From contig GG745344.1 in the NCBI GenBank assembly GCA_000151295.1, forward strand, positions 744,753 to 808,752: a stretch of 64,000 bases of DNA. Direction: 5' to 3'. Shown here piece by piece: positions 53,961-64,000 of this stretch. This DNA comes from Allomyces macrogynus ATCC 38327. Lineage: Eukaryota > Blastocladiomycota > Blastocladiomycetes > Blastocladiales > Blastocladiaceae. Below the pieces are notes generated by a model that did no database searches, was not told the DNA's origin, and saw nothing but the letters and a program-made list of their open reading frames with translations. The position numbers and the translations under genes were made by a program. Within the stretch, counting starts at the first letter, position 1; every line of letters begins with the position of its first letter.

Positions 53961-56900
53961 ATGGCCGCACCATTGCGCCGCCGTCTGGCAAGGACACGGC
54001 GCTTGGCCGCTGCCGCCGTTTTGGCGACGCTCGGCCTGGCCGTGACCCAAACGACGGCTATTCCGTTCCTGCACACGATCAACGACTACGATGCGCAGGG
54101 CCAAGCTTGGTACGCGCGACATCTCCCATGCATTTTCTGACGAATTCGAGTTTATCTGAGCCTGACCAGCACTCTCCACCCAGCCCCATCGCGCCGTTCC
54201 TCGACCAGCAGTGCCCGCAACTCTGCGCCGTCTCCGTCGACAAGTGTCCGACCGGGTTCCGCCCATCGTGCCCGGACGACGCCGAGTACTGCCCGGATGG
54301 CACGTGCCAGCCCAAGGGCACGCAGTGCGCTGCCGCAGGTGACGCCGTGTGCGCGTGCTCGGCCTCGCTCGATGCCGAGTGGACGGCCAAGTACAAGTCG
54401 TGGGTGCCTTGCACGCCCGCGGCAGCTGCCAACCTGACGGACCCGACGTCGTTTGTGACGGTCAACCTGACGGGCGTGCGCGCGGCCGACAAGGCAGATG
54501 CGCTCGTCAAGCAGTGCACGTCGACGCTCCTGAATGCCGACGAGTCGCAAATTGCCTTCTTGCAGTGCCCCGCCGCGCCCGCGGCGCAGTTTACGTTCAC
54601 AGAGCCGATTTGGATCTCGTTTTGGGTCATGGCCTCGCTGCAGATCGTCTCGCTCATCCTGTTTGCCGCGTTCAAGCTCATGACGGAGCGTGCCGTCGAG
54701 CACAAGCGCCAGCAGAATGTCGATGCCGCGCTCGCTGCGTCCATGGATTCGCCGCTCAAGGACTCGGCGACGGATTTGAAGACGTCGGCGACGGCCACGG
54801 GTGTGCGCCTGCCCCTGCGTCCCGCGACGGCCGCGGAAAAGCAGTTGCTTGAGGAGTTCCGCCGCGACGAGTTTTTCGATGCTGCTGCGCTCAAGGACGT
54901 CGACGCGGTACACCATGTTGGCGTGAACGGCCGCAAGCTGCAGCCGGGCGACCCGGGTTACCTGCATTTCGACTACTACGTTGACCATCCGTTTGGCGCG
55001 GCCGCGTTCTACGTGTCGCTGGCCTTCACGCTCTACCTGCAAGTCTACCTCGGTCTTAACGTGTCCGACTACTACTCGTCGCTCTACACGGGCCACATTT
55101 ACTTCTTTGTCTCGGACGCACTGATTGCCTCGTCGTTTGTCGGCGTCTGGCACATCATGGTGCTCACGCTCATTATCTGGCGCCTCGGTGGCGTCGTTTC
55201 GGTGCGCGCGTGGTTCCGCATTCGCGTGCAGGACGTGGCCGACGCGCAGTATGTTGTGGTCACGCGCAAGGTCGAGGCGATTCAGGCGACCGACTTCAGC
55301 GAGTCAGGTGTCGTCAAGAAGATGCTGAGTGCTGTGCACGCCGTGGAGCGGTTTGCCGACAAGTACCTTAAGCTTTCGCTCGTCGTCTCGGCTCACCAAG
55401 TCATGCGGTCGCCCCACATTGGCGTGCCTTACTTCTACTACAACTGCATCCGCTACGTCTACTCGCCGATCGCCGCCACGTTCCACCCGTACCCGTACTC
55501 GGTCGGGACCACGGTTGCGTCGTACGCGGCGCTGGCCACGGCGACCGAGGCCAAGGGCGGACTGCCCGCCGACGAGTCGGCAAAGCGCATGGACCTCGTG
55601 GGGCGCAACGAGATTGATATCCCGGCGCGGTCGTTCTGGGACCTGTGGACCGAGGAAATGGGTGGCTGGTACGTGCGAGCATCGACGATTCAAAGAGAGT
55701 GAGAGGCGCGCGACGGTATGATGCGATGACAGAACTAATGCTGCACCTTTCACTACGAACTCCTAGGTTCTACCTCTACCAAGGGTCGTGCCTGTGGGTC
55801 TGGTACTGGTTTGCCTACTGGCAGATGGGCGTCGTCTTGACAATCGTCATTCTGATTGCCTCGCTCATCAAGACGCGCGTGCGGTACATTTCTCACAAGC
55901 GCATCCGCATGCTCGCGACCATGTCGACGACCGTCAAGGTGATGCGCAACGGCGCGTGGGCGATTGTCGACTCGGGCGATCTTGTGCCGGGCGACCTTGT
56001 TGCGCTCGTGCCGGGCAAGGTCGCGGTCGACTTGGTGCTGTGCCAGGGCCAGGCGGTGCTCGACGAGTCGTCGCTGACGGGCGAGTCGCGCCCGATCCGC
56101 AAGTTTGCCGTGCCCGACAACGACCAGACGACGCTTTCGATGGTGCACCACAAGCGGCACCTGCTGCTCGCCGGTACCTCGGTCATGCAGGCCGACGAGG
56201 GCGCCTACGGCCTCGTGCTCAAGACCAACATCAACACGTCGCGTGGGCAACTGATTCAAAAGATGCTGCACCCGCAGCCCATCAAGTTTGTCTTTGACGA
56301 GCAGCTCAAGGTCGTGCTCATGTGCATGCTCGCGTGGGGTGTCGTCTGCTTCTGCCTCGTCTTCTACGAAATGGGCGTCAACTCGATCTCGTCGTGGTTC
56401 TACGCGCTCTTTATCATTTCCGAGGTCATTTCGCCGCTGTTGCCCGCCGTTCTCGTCGCCGGCCAGTCGGTCGCCGCTGACCGGCTCGTCAAGAAGCACC
56501 AAGTGTTCTGCATTGACCTGCCGCGCATCACCATGTCGGGCAAGACGCAGGTCTTTTGCTTTGACAAGACGGGCACGCTCACCAAAGAGGGGCTTGACAT
56601 GTGGGGCTTTTTGCCGGCGACCGCGCGCGTTCCCGACGTGGTCGAGAATGTCGCCATGGAGGCGCCGCTGCAGGCTGACGTCGCCACGTTTGACCCGCTC
56701 GTGCGCATTGGGCTCGCGACCAGCCACTCGCTGACGGCGCACGAGAGCCAGCTGCTCGGCAACCCCGTCGACGTGGCCATGTTCGAGTTCACCGGGTGTG
56801 CGCTCGAGGGCGACGACGTGGCTGCGCCCACAGGCGAGACGGTCGCGCGCATTGTGCGGCGGTACGAGTTTGTGCACTCGCGCCAGACCATGGCCGTGAT

Positions 56901-58720
56901 TGTCGAGGATGTCAAGAACGCGACGTCGACGCACGGCGCCTACCGCGCCTACGTCAAGGGGTCATACGAGAAGATTCGCGACCGGTGCACGCCCGCGACG
57001 GTGCCGGCCTGGTACGACCAGGTCGCGCGCGGGTACGCGAAGCGCGGAGGGTACGTGCTGGCGCTGGCCACCAAGACGCTGCCGAACGCGACGCCGCGCG
57101 ACGCGATTGCCGTGCTTGACCGCGAGATTGTCGAGTCCGACTTGACGCTCGTTGGATTGGTCGTGTTCCGCAACACGCTCAAGACGGACACCAAGGACGC
57201 GATCGAGGAACTGCAGCGCGGTCTCTGCCGCACGGTCATGATCACGGGCGACAATGTCTTCACGGGTATCTACATTGCGCGCGAGTGCGGGCTCTCGCCG
57301 AGCCACGGGTACGAGAAACCGGCGCGGTGCGTCTACGCCGACATGGAGGACGGCCAGCTCGTCTGGCGCGACGTGGATTCCGAGGACAAGCTTTCAGCCG
57401 ACGACGTGCAGGTGCTCTTTGACCGCCGCAACGTCGAGGCCCTCGACTTGGCCGCGTCAGGTGCCGCGTGGGCCCAACTCTCGGCGACGGGTCTCGCCGA
57501 CAAGTACCTGCTGGCATTCCGCGTATGGGGTCGCATGGCGCCCGAGCAGAAGATTGATGTCGTCAAGCGCCACATGGACGCGGGTCTGATTGTCGCCATG
57601 TGCGGTGATGGTGGCAACGACTGCGGCGCCCTGAACGCAGCGCACGTCGGGATTGCGCTGTCTGAGGCCGAGGCGTCGATTGTCGCGCCCTTCTCGTCCA
57701 AGACCAAGTCGGTGCAGTCGTGCGTGAGCCTTGTCGCCGAGGGTCGTGCCGCGCTCGCGTCGAGTTTTGCCGGGTTTAAGTTCCTTGTGTACGTTTGCGT
57801 TTTTTGATCCACGACCACGTTTGCAATGGCCGCTTCTGACCTTCCTGCTTTCCCTCGACGCTCTCCAATAGCATGTACGGCATGACGATGAGCAGCATGG
57901 CCCTTACGATGTATTACTTCAGCGTGGTGCTGCCTCAAAACATTTGGATCATGTATGCAACCGCGACATCCGCATTGTGTTTCGTCCGTATCATTCGCTC
58001 ACCAGACTCTGCCGTCCTCACTCCAGGATCGACGGCGTCATTGTCGTGTCGAGCATCTACGCGCTGACGCAGGCCAAGGCCCTGCCGCACCTCGAGCCGC
58101 GTCGCCCGACTGCGCAGCTCCTGGGTCCACAGACCGTGATTTCGATTCTGACGCACACGGCCATCAACTGGACGTTCCTGTTCTGCGGCATCTACATGCT
58201 CTTCCAACAGTCGTGGTTCCTGTGCAACGAATTCGACGCGTCTTCGATCGACGCCGGCAAGTGGTGGCTCCTCGGTGACAACTACGAGTCGACGATCATT
58301 GCTTCGATTGTCGTGCCGCAATTCACCAACAACGCCGCCATCTACAACTACGGGCACCTGTTCCGCCGGTCGTGGTTCTCCAACTACGTCTACGTCGTCG
58401 TCTACTTGGGCCTGATGTCGACAATATCGGTCATCATTCTCACGGGCCCGAACGCGTTCACGTGCCTGTTCCGTGTCAACTGCGGGACGGCGTCGGTTCT
58501 CGAGTCGCTCGGTTACCCCGCGCCGACGTGGAAGATGGACGCCTACAACTCGATTCTTGGGCACAACTTGATGCCGCAATGGTTCCGTTGGCAACTGTGG
58601 GCGTACGCAGCGTCGAACGTTGTGCTGTGCCTGCTCGTCGAGCGCTTTGCGATTCTCGGGTCGGTGAACACGTGGGTGCGCAGCAAGTGGCCGCTCAAGC
58701 GCAAGGCGATTCACGTCTAA
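53961..58720 (+). CDS. P5-type ATPase with signal peptide and cysteine-rich ectodomain
   Basis: Exons 53961-54109, 54184-55668, 55767-57788, 57872-57952 and 58027-58720 give 1476 residues. P5B ATPases (ATP13A2/Ypk9 group) are endolysosomal polyamine exporters. Here an N-terminal signal-anchor (RRLAAAAVLATLGLAV) is followed by a luminal segment with over ten cysteines (QQCPQLCAVSVDKCP to about residue 120). The catalytic core then shows LTGESRP (actuator), the phosphorylated Asp811 in CFDKTGTLTKEGLD, the nucleotide part (AYVKGSYEKI), and MCGDGGNDCGAL. The M4 substrate motif reads SPLLPAVLVAG where P5B enzymes have PPALPA, so transport specificity may differ. Hydrophobic helices fill the C-terminus, ending WPLKRKAIHV. 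Confidence 0.9.
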
Positions 58721-59884
58721 TGTCACCGTGTCCGTCGTGGCACCAGTGGCTGTGGCCGTGGCGGCGACAAGCAAGTTTTGTGTTTCCAATTTTTGTGTTT
58801 TTGCAATTTTTTGGGCAGTGGTGTGTTGCGTGTCTTCTTTGCGTCCACTTTTCCATTCGCTCTTGGTGTCGCGCATGAGCAGCTGTTGCTTGATAGATAT
58901 AATGTTCGCGATTGTGCTCCAATTTGTCCTCGCGTCACGGTGTCAGTTCAGATACTTGAACCCAAACAGCGACGGTCGTTCTCCGTCTCCAAGACCACAG
59001 CGTGTACTTGCTGCAATCGTCATCAAAAAGCCGTCGAGGAACGGGTGTCGAGGTTTCATGCTCCCTTGCCGTGATCATTCCTTGCTCAGGCCAAACGAAA
59101 GGCCTGCTCATACTTTTCTCTCACTTCGGCCGCATTTCATATCCCTTTCTCCCATCCTTCGATCCCAACGGCAGTTTTTCTGCCAGCGATTACATCGACA
59201 GCCAAGCAGTTGACGAGTTGTCAATAAAGCGACCCGAACCATGCTATCCTGATCCCTTGTAATTTGCATCGTCCGATGTCGCTGGAAGCAGCAGAACTAG
59301 TAATTATTGGGGATGCTGTCAAAGATCGCGAAAGAGAATCATCGCACCCTGATGGTGAAGCAGTTTGAAGATTTTTCGGAGGGGAACTTCAGATGTGAAG
59401 CGTGCAAGACATATTCCTAAGGCCTCCAACCAACCATCAACGGCCTGCGCCAAAACATCCAGCAACAGGAATGCATTTGCACGCCCCTCGACATTGCTGA
59501 TCAACTAAATATTGCGCCTATAATTCACTATCCACCAGTTCTTGGCGCAACTATCTGCAAGGACCAGCCTGACCAAGTTGACAACCAGGGCTCTGCTGAC
59601 AGTAGTGCCAGACCCACCAATCTGACGGCACTTGCGCCCAGGCTAATTTGCCTGACGTTGTGCTCGCTTCCGTGCCCTGGAGGTCATCCCCTGGGCGTTT
59701 GCATCTTGTTTCCAGCTCTGGTGGCCCTCGTCTTGGGCGGCACTGGCCTGGTGAGCCTTGCTCCGGGCTGGAGCAACGACCTGGTCCTGATGCATTGCCA
59801 CGGCTCAAGACGCTCTGCCTCCCAGATCGAAATTTGGAGTGGGTCGACGGGACAACCCCATGCTCCTGGGCGTCCCCAATCTCA

Positions 59885-60188
59885 CTAGTGCCCAATCGAG
59901 CCCCGCCACGCATGAATGGTCTGTGGCTCATCAGCGTCGATCATGATGTGATCGACCTTGTAGAACCCATCCTCATCGGTGCGACGCACACGAATCAAGG
60001 AACGCAAGGATGGCGAGTACAAGGACGGCGCCACAAGAGCGAGATGCAAGAGACAGCTTGCCGCGATGATAGTGGACGTCGAAAGACTGGACGATGTGGT
60101 CCAAGAAGACATGTGGGAGCTTGTTGAGCTGCATTTGTCGGGTACTCGTGTCGACGCTGTATTTGCAAGTAGTGTTGGCCGTCGTCAT
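59885..60188 (-). pseudogene. F-box-like fragment
   Basis: Minus-strand frame starting at 60188 encodes MQLNKLPHVFLDHIVQSFDV then KLSLASRSCGAV, the LP...L..I....L.LASR pattern of an F-box. After about 60020 the protein-like signal moves to another frame (RRTDEDGFYKVDHIMIDADE), so it is broken or has an unseen intron. No intact LRR or WD partner domain follows. Confidence 0.35.
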
Positions 60189-60370
60189 GGGAGATTCCTT
60201 GCATGGACGTGATTGTCGTGATGGTGGTACTGCTGGTGCTGGTTCTGGCCAGACGCCATTTGGAAAGTAATCGTCACAACAGTTCCGTCGAGATCGTTCC
60301 TGTGACTTGAATGCACAAGTTCATGTCATTTTTCTTGCACACATTCCTTCCTTCGCCCCTTGACACCACA

Positions 60371-60786
60371 CTATGGATTTATGATGGTGACCGGCAGGAT
60401 GAGCTCTTGCAAAGAATAAGCAAGGCTCCAGAGGGCAGAGCCTGACACCGTCCTCGGAAATGGTAACTGAAGTACTTCCAGGCTCGACATTGCAGGCATT
60501 GTCCAGATCTCCCCCTTTTGAAGAAGAGTTCCCGGTAGTCGCGGCATCGAATGAAAGTCTGCAGGCCACGCTCCAATCCCGGGCATTTGCCGAACGCAGA
60601 ATGGACAGATTATTCATCAACGCTCCAACTGTCTGGTGGCATCCATCGACCTCATCGTTGGTGCTGCTCACAACACATCTCAGGCATTGACATTGCCCGA
60701 CACACTTTCCATCGCTCGCAAAACTGGTGGGCAAGGTGGAGGAGCGCGTTGGCGATGCATTTTGCAGCGATCTAAGCCGAGACACA
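60371..60786 (-). pseudogene. leucine-rich-repeat-like fragment
   Basis: SSLEVLQLPFPRTVSGSALW and LAYSLQELILPVTI look like two LRR units, ending at a stop at 60371. Upstream the signal (ALMNNLSILRSANARDWSV) lies in a different frame. It probably is the end of a decayed F-box/LRR gene related to the fragment further left. Confidence 0.3.
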
Positions 60787-61174
60787 GCTTGATTCGTGCC
60801 TCGACGGTATTGCTCGTTGATTTTTGTTGCCTGAACGCTGAACGGTACTGCCTCTCATCCATTCGTTTGCTCAGTCCTCGCGTTGATATTGTTGGAGCTT
60901 TGCCCGTGCTCGCCATGCAAGATTCTGTGCCGCTGCAAAAAGTGCAATGTGGACAGCACCAGGAACGCTCCTGATGGAACCGTCGGCAGTCAGTGGGAGG
61001 CCGCTGCTGTTTGATATGCATGTTGCTCACACATTACCTTGCATTGGCATTCGGCACCTGGCTCAAGACAAGAATCAAGACCCAACAAGTCTATACAAAT
61101 TGCCACGCGCCCGCGCGCCAGGCCCCGACCCGACCCGGCCCTAATCCAATCATACAAGGCACCGCGTCGGCTTT

Positions 61175-62536
61175 TTAGACGCGCTCCAGGACGACGGCAA
61201 TACCCTGACCACCACCAATGCACGCCGACCCGACCGCATACTTGCCCTTGGTCGCCTGCAGACGGTGCGCGAGGTGCGCAAGGATACGCGCGCCCGACGC
61301 GGCGAGCGGGTGACCGAGCGCGATTGCGCCACCGGCCGTGTTGGTCTTGCTACGGTCCAGACCGAGCTCCTTCTCGACAGCCAGGTACTGCGCGGCAAAC
61401 GCCTCGTTGACCTCGACCAAGTCCATGTCCTTGAGCGTCAAGTTGGCCTTGGCGAGCGCGCCCTTGATGGCCTCGACGGGTCCAATGCCCATGACCGTGG
61501 GCTCGACACCGACAACGTGGTACGAGACGACGCGGACCAACGGCGTCAGACCGTGTTGCTTGACGGCGTCCTCGCCCGCAACCACGATCGCAGCCGCACC
61601 GTCGGAGATGCCCGACGCGTTACCCGCGGTCACGGTACCCGTCTTCGGAATAAACACCGACGGCAACTTGGCGAGCTGCTCGATCGTCGTCGCCGGGCGC
61701 GGATGCTCATCGTGCGTGACCTTCTCGACGCCCTTGCGCGCCTTCACCTCGACCGGCGCGATCTCGGCCTCAAACAGCCCCGCCTGGTGCGCGTTCGCCC
61801 ACCGGTGCTGCGACGACAGCGCGTACTCGTCACAGTCCTGGCGCGTGATCTTGTACTGGCCCGCCAAGTTCTCGGCGGTGATGCCCATGGGCGTGACCGT
61901 CGGGAACCGGTCGACCAAGGCAGCGGCCAACGTGTCCTCGCCCTTCAGGTCGACGCCGTACCGCGTGCCCCACCGCAGGTTGCGCAGCGCGTAGGGCGCC
62001 TGCGACATGGATTCGGACCCGCCCGTCAGCACGATCTGCGCCTCGCCGAGCTTGATCTCGTGCGCGGCGTTGATCACAGCTTGGAAACCGGAACCACACA
62101 GCCGGTTGATGGTGAGCGCGGGGACGTGCACGGGGAGACCCGCGCGGTGGCCGACGTGCCGCGCGAGGTAGGCCGCGTCGTTCTGGATGAGAGCGTCAAA
62201 GATGAGTACGTCTGGGATCGGATATCCGGCGAGAACAACAAGAAAACGCGATACACACGCTCGTCTGCGACACATTGCCGAAAATCACCAAGTCGACGGG
62301 TGTGCCCTCCGGCAGCGTGTCGAGCGCGGCCTTGGACGCGAGCCCGCCGAGCTCGTTGGCTGTCAGGTCCTTGAGCTTGCCGCCAAAGGCGCCAAACGGC
62401 GTGCGCTTGCTGGAGGACAGGACGCGCCGGGTCAGCGTTCGGTCGGGACGGGGCGAAAATGGGGTCGGTTGGACTCGTCATCGACAGGCGACACTTACGC
62501 AGCGACAATGAAGACGTTGGGGATGCGCGACGCCAT
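61175..62536 (-). CDS. ACAA2: mitochondrial 3-ketoacyl-CoA thiolase (ACAA2-like)
   Basis: Exons 62536-62499, 62409-62259 and 62182-61175 give 398 residues (human ACAA2: 397). The enzyme cleaves 3-ketoacyl-CoA in beta-oxidation or condenses acetyl-CoA. MASRIPNVFIVAAKRTPFG matches the ACAA2 N-terminus, which serves as uncleaved mitochondrial signal in mammals. Catalytic Cys lies in LTINRLCGSGFQAVINA. GGSESMSQAPYALRN, DEHPRPATTIEQLAKLP, VEVNEAFAAQYLAVEKEL, TAGGAIALGHPLAASGAR (catalytic His) and GSACIGGGQGIAVVLE (second Cys) are all present. No peroxisomal targeting end is seen, as the protein ends ERV. Cytosolic acetoacetyl-CoA thiolase is less likely given NDAAYLARHVG. Confidence 0.95.
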
Positions 62537-63169
62537 GTTCGTTGTTGGTGTTGAGCAGGGTGCAAGCGGCCAGGGAGAAAGGGCGGGGGCGGGAGCCGGA
62601 TTTGAAGTTGGCCGGCAGAGGAGAGGGACGTGAGCAAACCGCGGAAAGAACGAGCAAAACACGCGAGGTGATGGTTTGCCGGTCCAAGCGAGCGCGTCGG
62701 CTAGCCATGTGACTTGACATCATCGCGTGTATCCTCTCCTTTGTGGTCAGCCACCAGTCAGCTCGGTGTCAGCACTTCCGACGAGGCCCGAGGTTCGACT
62801 CTGGTCCTGAGCATGTGTTTTCTGAAGGCACTGCCCCGAGCTCGACACAAAGGCAAATCCCATCCACTAAACTCGTTCATTGTCCACTTGCCATCCGTCA
62901 CCACCACCACCATCAATAAATTATGGACAAGGAGTGCCGGGACTTCTCCACAAGCAGCGCGCCGCTTGCCGTCCCGTTCGTCTCGACTGCAGCTCAGTCC
63001 GGTCTGACCCGCACCTCGCACCACCGTTAGCTGCTCACAACCATTTGGCCGCACCCATCTCGGCGAAACAACGGCGCAATGCGGAGTGACACCGCGGCTT
63101 GACCCGAGCTCACGGGGACGCGAATCGCGCCCAGTCTTTCCCCCGTCGTCCTCATCCACTCGCGCGACG
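62537..63169. other. intergenic, no gene seen
   Basis: 633 bp between two minus-strand genes; expected to hold the thiolase promoter. Only short shadow frames. Confidence 0.45.
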
Positions 63170-64000
63170 TCACACCGCCGTCAATGCACCGCGACCATCG
63201 CGCCGCCGTTCCCGGCCACCTGCCACGCCGGTGCGCCCGACCAACCGGTCGCGCACCCACTTGCGCACGGGCACGCGCGCGGCGACCGCGCCCGCCGAAT
63301 CGTTGACGAGTGCCCAGACCGCGGCCTGGAGTGCGCGGGACCACGGGCCGAATAGGGCGACGAGCGTCGTCATGACCAGAAGCCGCGCGAGCCATTGCTG
63401 GTACGTCGCGACGAGGAGCGGCGCGACCCAGGACGACGGTACTGGGACGGGGTCCTTGTTGGGCAAGAGGACAACAGCGGCAGCAGGTGGACGAGGTGCA
63501 GGTGCGGCAGCCGGGGCGCGTCGGAGCGCGGCGATGCGCGCGGGCAGCGCCGACGACTTGCACGGCAGGATCAGGTTGGCGATGGCGTCGCGCGGAGCGG
63601 CACGGAACTGGTACAAACAAAAAAAATGGCCGGTCAGCGATGGATCCCCGATTTGGCACGCCAAGCGGCTCTGCAAACGCACCTGCTGCGACACCTGGTG
63701 CGCGGCGACTATCTTGTCGTCGGCAATGGCCATGGTCTGCACGAGCACGCTCTCGTGTGCGCGCATTGGTGCGGCACCGCTCCACTGGACCCCCGTCGTG
63801 ACCGACGCGAGCGGTGGCAGCACGCCTGATGCGGGTCGGACGCGGAAATGCATGGGCGCTGTCGTCTTGAACTTGAACAGGACGGTTGCGGTCGGGGACG
63901 GGTTGGTCAGCGTCACGCGCTGGATGCGCGGCGTGGCGGTGCAGTCGGCTGGCACGTCGATCCACGCGAGCGACGCGCGGTTGGTTTCGAGGTGTTGGAG
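63170..64000 (-). CDS. MSP-domain (VAP-like) membrane protein, 5' end outside the window
   Basis: Partial: exon 64000-63683 (open at the window edge) and 63607-63170, with a 75-bp intron in phase 0 (CAG|gtgcgt...ccag). The MSP beta sandwich is visible: IQRVTLTNPSPTATVLFKFK, TTAPMHFRVRPASGVLPPLA, SVTTGVQWS, the order (TLTNPS, FKxKTTAP, YxVxPxxGxL) found in VAPs, which bind FFAT peptides at ER contact sites. A hydrophobic stretch follows (LLVATYQQWLARLLVMTTLV, ALFGPW) that may anchor it. The intron is a multiple of three and open, so retention would insert 25 residues. The N-terminal part is beyond the right edge. Confidence 0.75.
   Translation of the reverse strand, partial: LQHLETNRASLAWIDVPADCTATPRIQRVTLTNPSPTATVLFKFKTTAPMHFRVRPASGVLPPLASVTTGVQWSGAAPMRAHESVLVQTMAIADDKIVAAHQVSQQVRLQSRLACQIGDPSLTGHFFCLYQFRAAPRDAIANLILPCKSSALPARIAALRRAPAAAPAPRPPAAAVVLLPNKDPVPVPSSWVAPLLVATYQQWLARLLVMTTLVALFGPWSRALQAAVWALVNDSAGAVAARVPVRKWVRDRLVGRTGVAGGRERRRDGRGALTAV

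Larger units (their letters stand above)
58721..61174. other. 2.45-kb interval, mostly non-coding with F-box/LRR-like relics
   Basis: Between converging genes (P5 ATPase and thiolase). The only protein-like signals are minus-strand fragments described at 59885-60188 and 60371-60786. The rest shows nothing. Confidence 0.5.

Noticed and set aside
53050..53997. 315-codon minus-strand frame before the P5 ATPase
   Set aside because: No recognisable domain, crosses the ATPase start region, unusual Trp/Cys/Arg content.
1..64000. CRISPR arrays, tRNA or rRNA genes, origins
   Set aside because: No regularly spaced repeats and no tRNA or rRNA signatures were found by eye; a tRNAscan/Rfam run would settle small RNAs.

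Overview
The window is nuclear DNA from a GC-rich eukaryote with compact genes. Nearly every gene is split by short spliceosomal introns (about 55-190 bp), with 5' splice sites that are very often GTACG or GTGCG and 3' sites TAG or CAG. Gene content fits a zoosporic fungus, most likely Blastocladiomycota or a chytrid: ELMO, an MDM1-like centriolar microtubule protein, a fungal-style C2/proline-rich protein, and a cellular rvt reverse transcriptase gene. The lineage is my inference from gene content and GC, not a direct match.

Layout. 0-5.4 kb: 3' end of a TAP42-like PP2A regulator, then glycogenin on the minus strand, then 2.3 kb without a recognisable gene. 5.4-9.2 kb: CWC15 (splicing) and UTP4 (SSU processome), divergent from a 254-bp promoter. 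9.4-13.9 kb: ELMO and mitochondrial uS9 (interrupted by an assembly gap), both minus. 14.2-15.6 kb: an unrecognised protein with a C2HC zinc-finger-like motif. 15.5-16.3 kb: a broken 5'-truncated SAC1 remnant. 16.5-18.9 kb: APC5. 19.2-21.0 kb: ribosomal protein uS17 (S11) and an LYR protein. 21.7-22.8 kb: EB1. 23.3-28.7 kb: a polyQ/LEA2-type membrane protein and two related secreted proteins that resemble the tail of Cu-only SODs. 30.0-31.5 kb: mitochondrial aspartate aminotransferase. 31.9-33.6 kb: a tandem pair of decayed paralogues. 34.4-39.6 kb: two low-complexity hypotheticals, a PAK1IP1/MAK11 WD40 protein and a DSBA/FrnE-like oxidoreductase. 39.8-45.4 kb: the TFIIH subunit TFB2/p52 in 11 exons and a 928-residue reverse-transcriptase-related protein (rvt). 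46.0-46.4 kb: two copies of an interspersed repeat also found at 27.5 kb. 46.7-51.5 kb: MDM1-like protein and a C2/proline-rich protein. 54.0-58.7 kb: a large P5-type ATPase with a cysteine-rich N-terminal ectodomain. 59.5-60.8 kb: F-box/LRR-like relics. 61.2-62.5 kb: mitochondrial 3-ketoacyl-CoA thiolase. The right edge holds the 3' part of an MSP (VAP-like) domain protein.

Most genes are unrelated housekeeping functions with no operon-like logic; neighbours often share divergent promoters. Exon models given here were joined by hand and checked for frame: for nearly every complete model the summed exon lengths are an exact multiple of three. The most interesting items are the rvt gene, the unusual P5 ATPase, a possible membrane-anchored glycogenin isoform, the SOD-like pair, and several frameshifted relics (SAC1, the tandem family, F-box/LRR).
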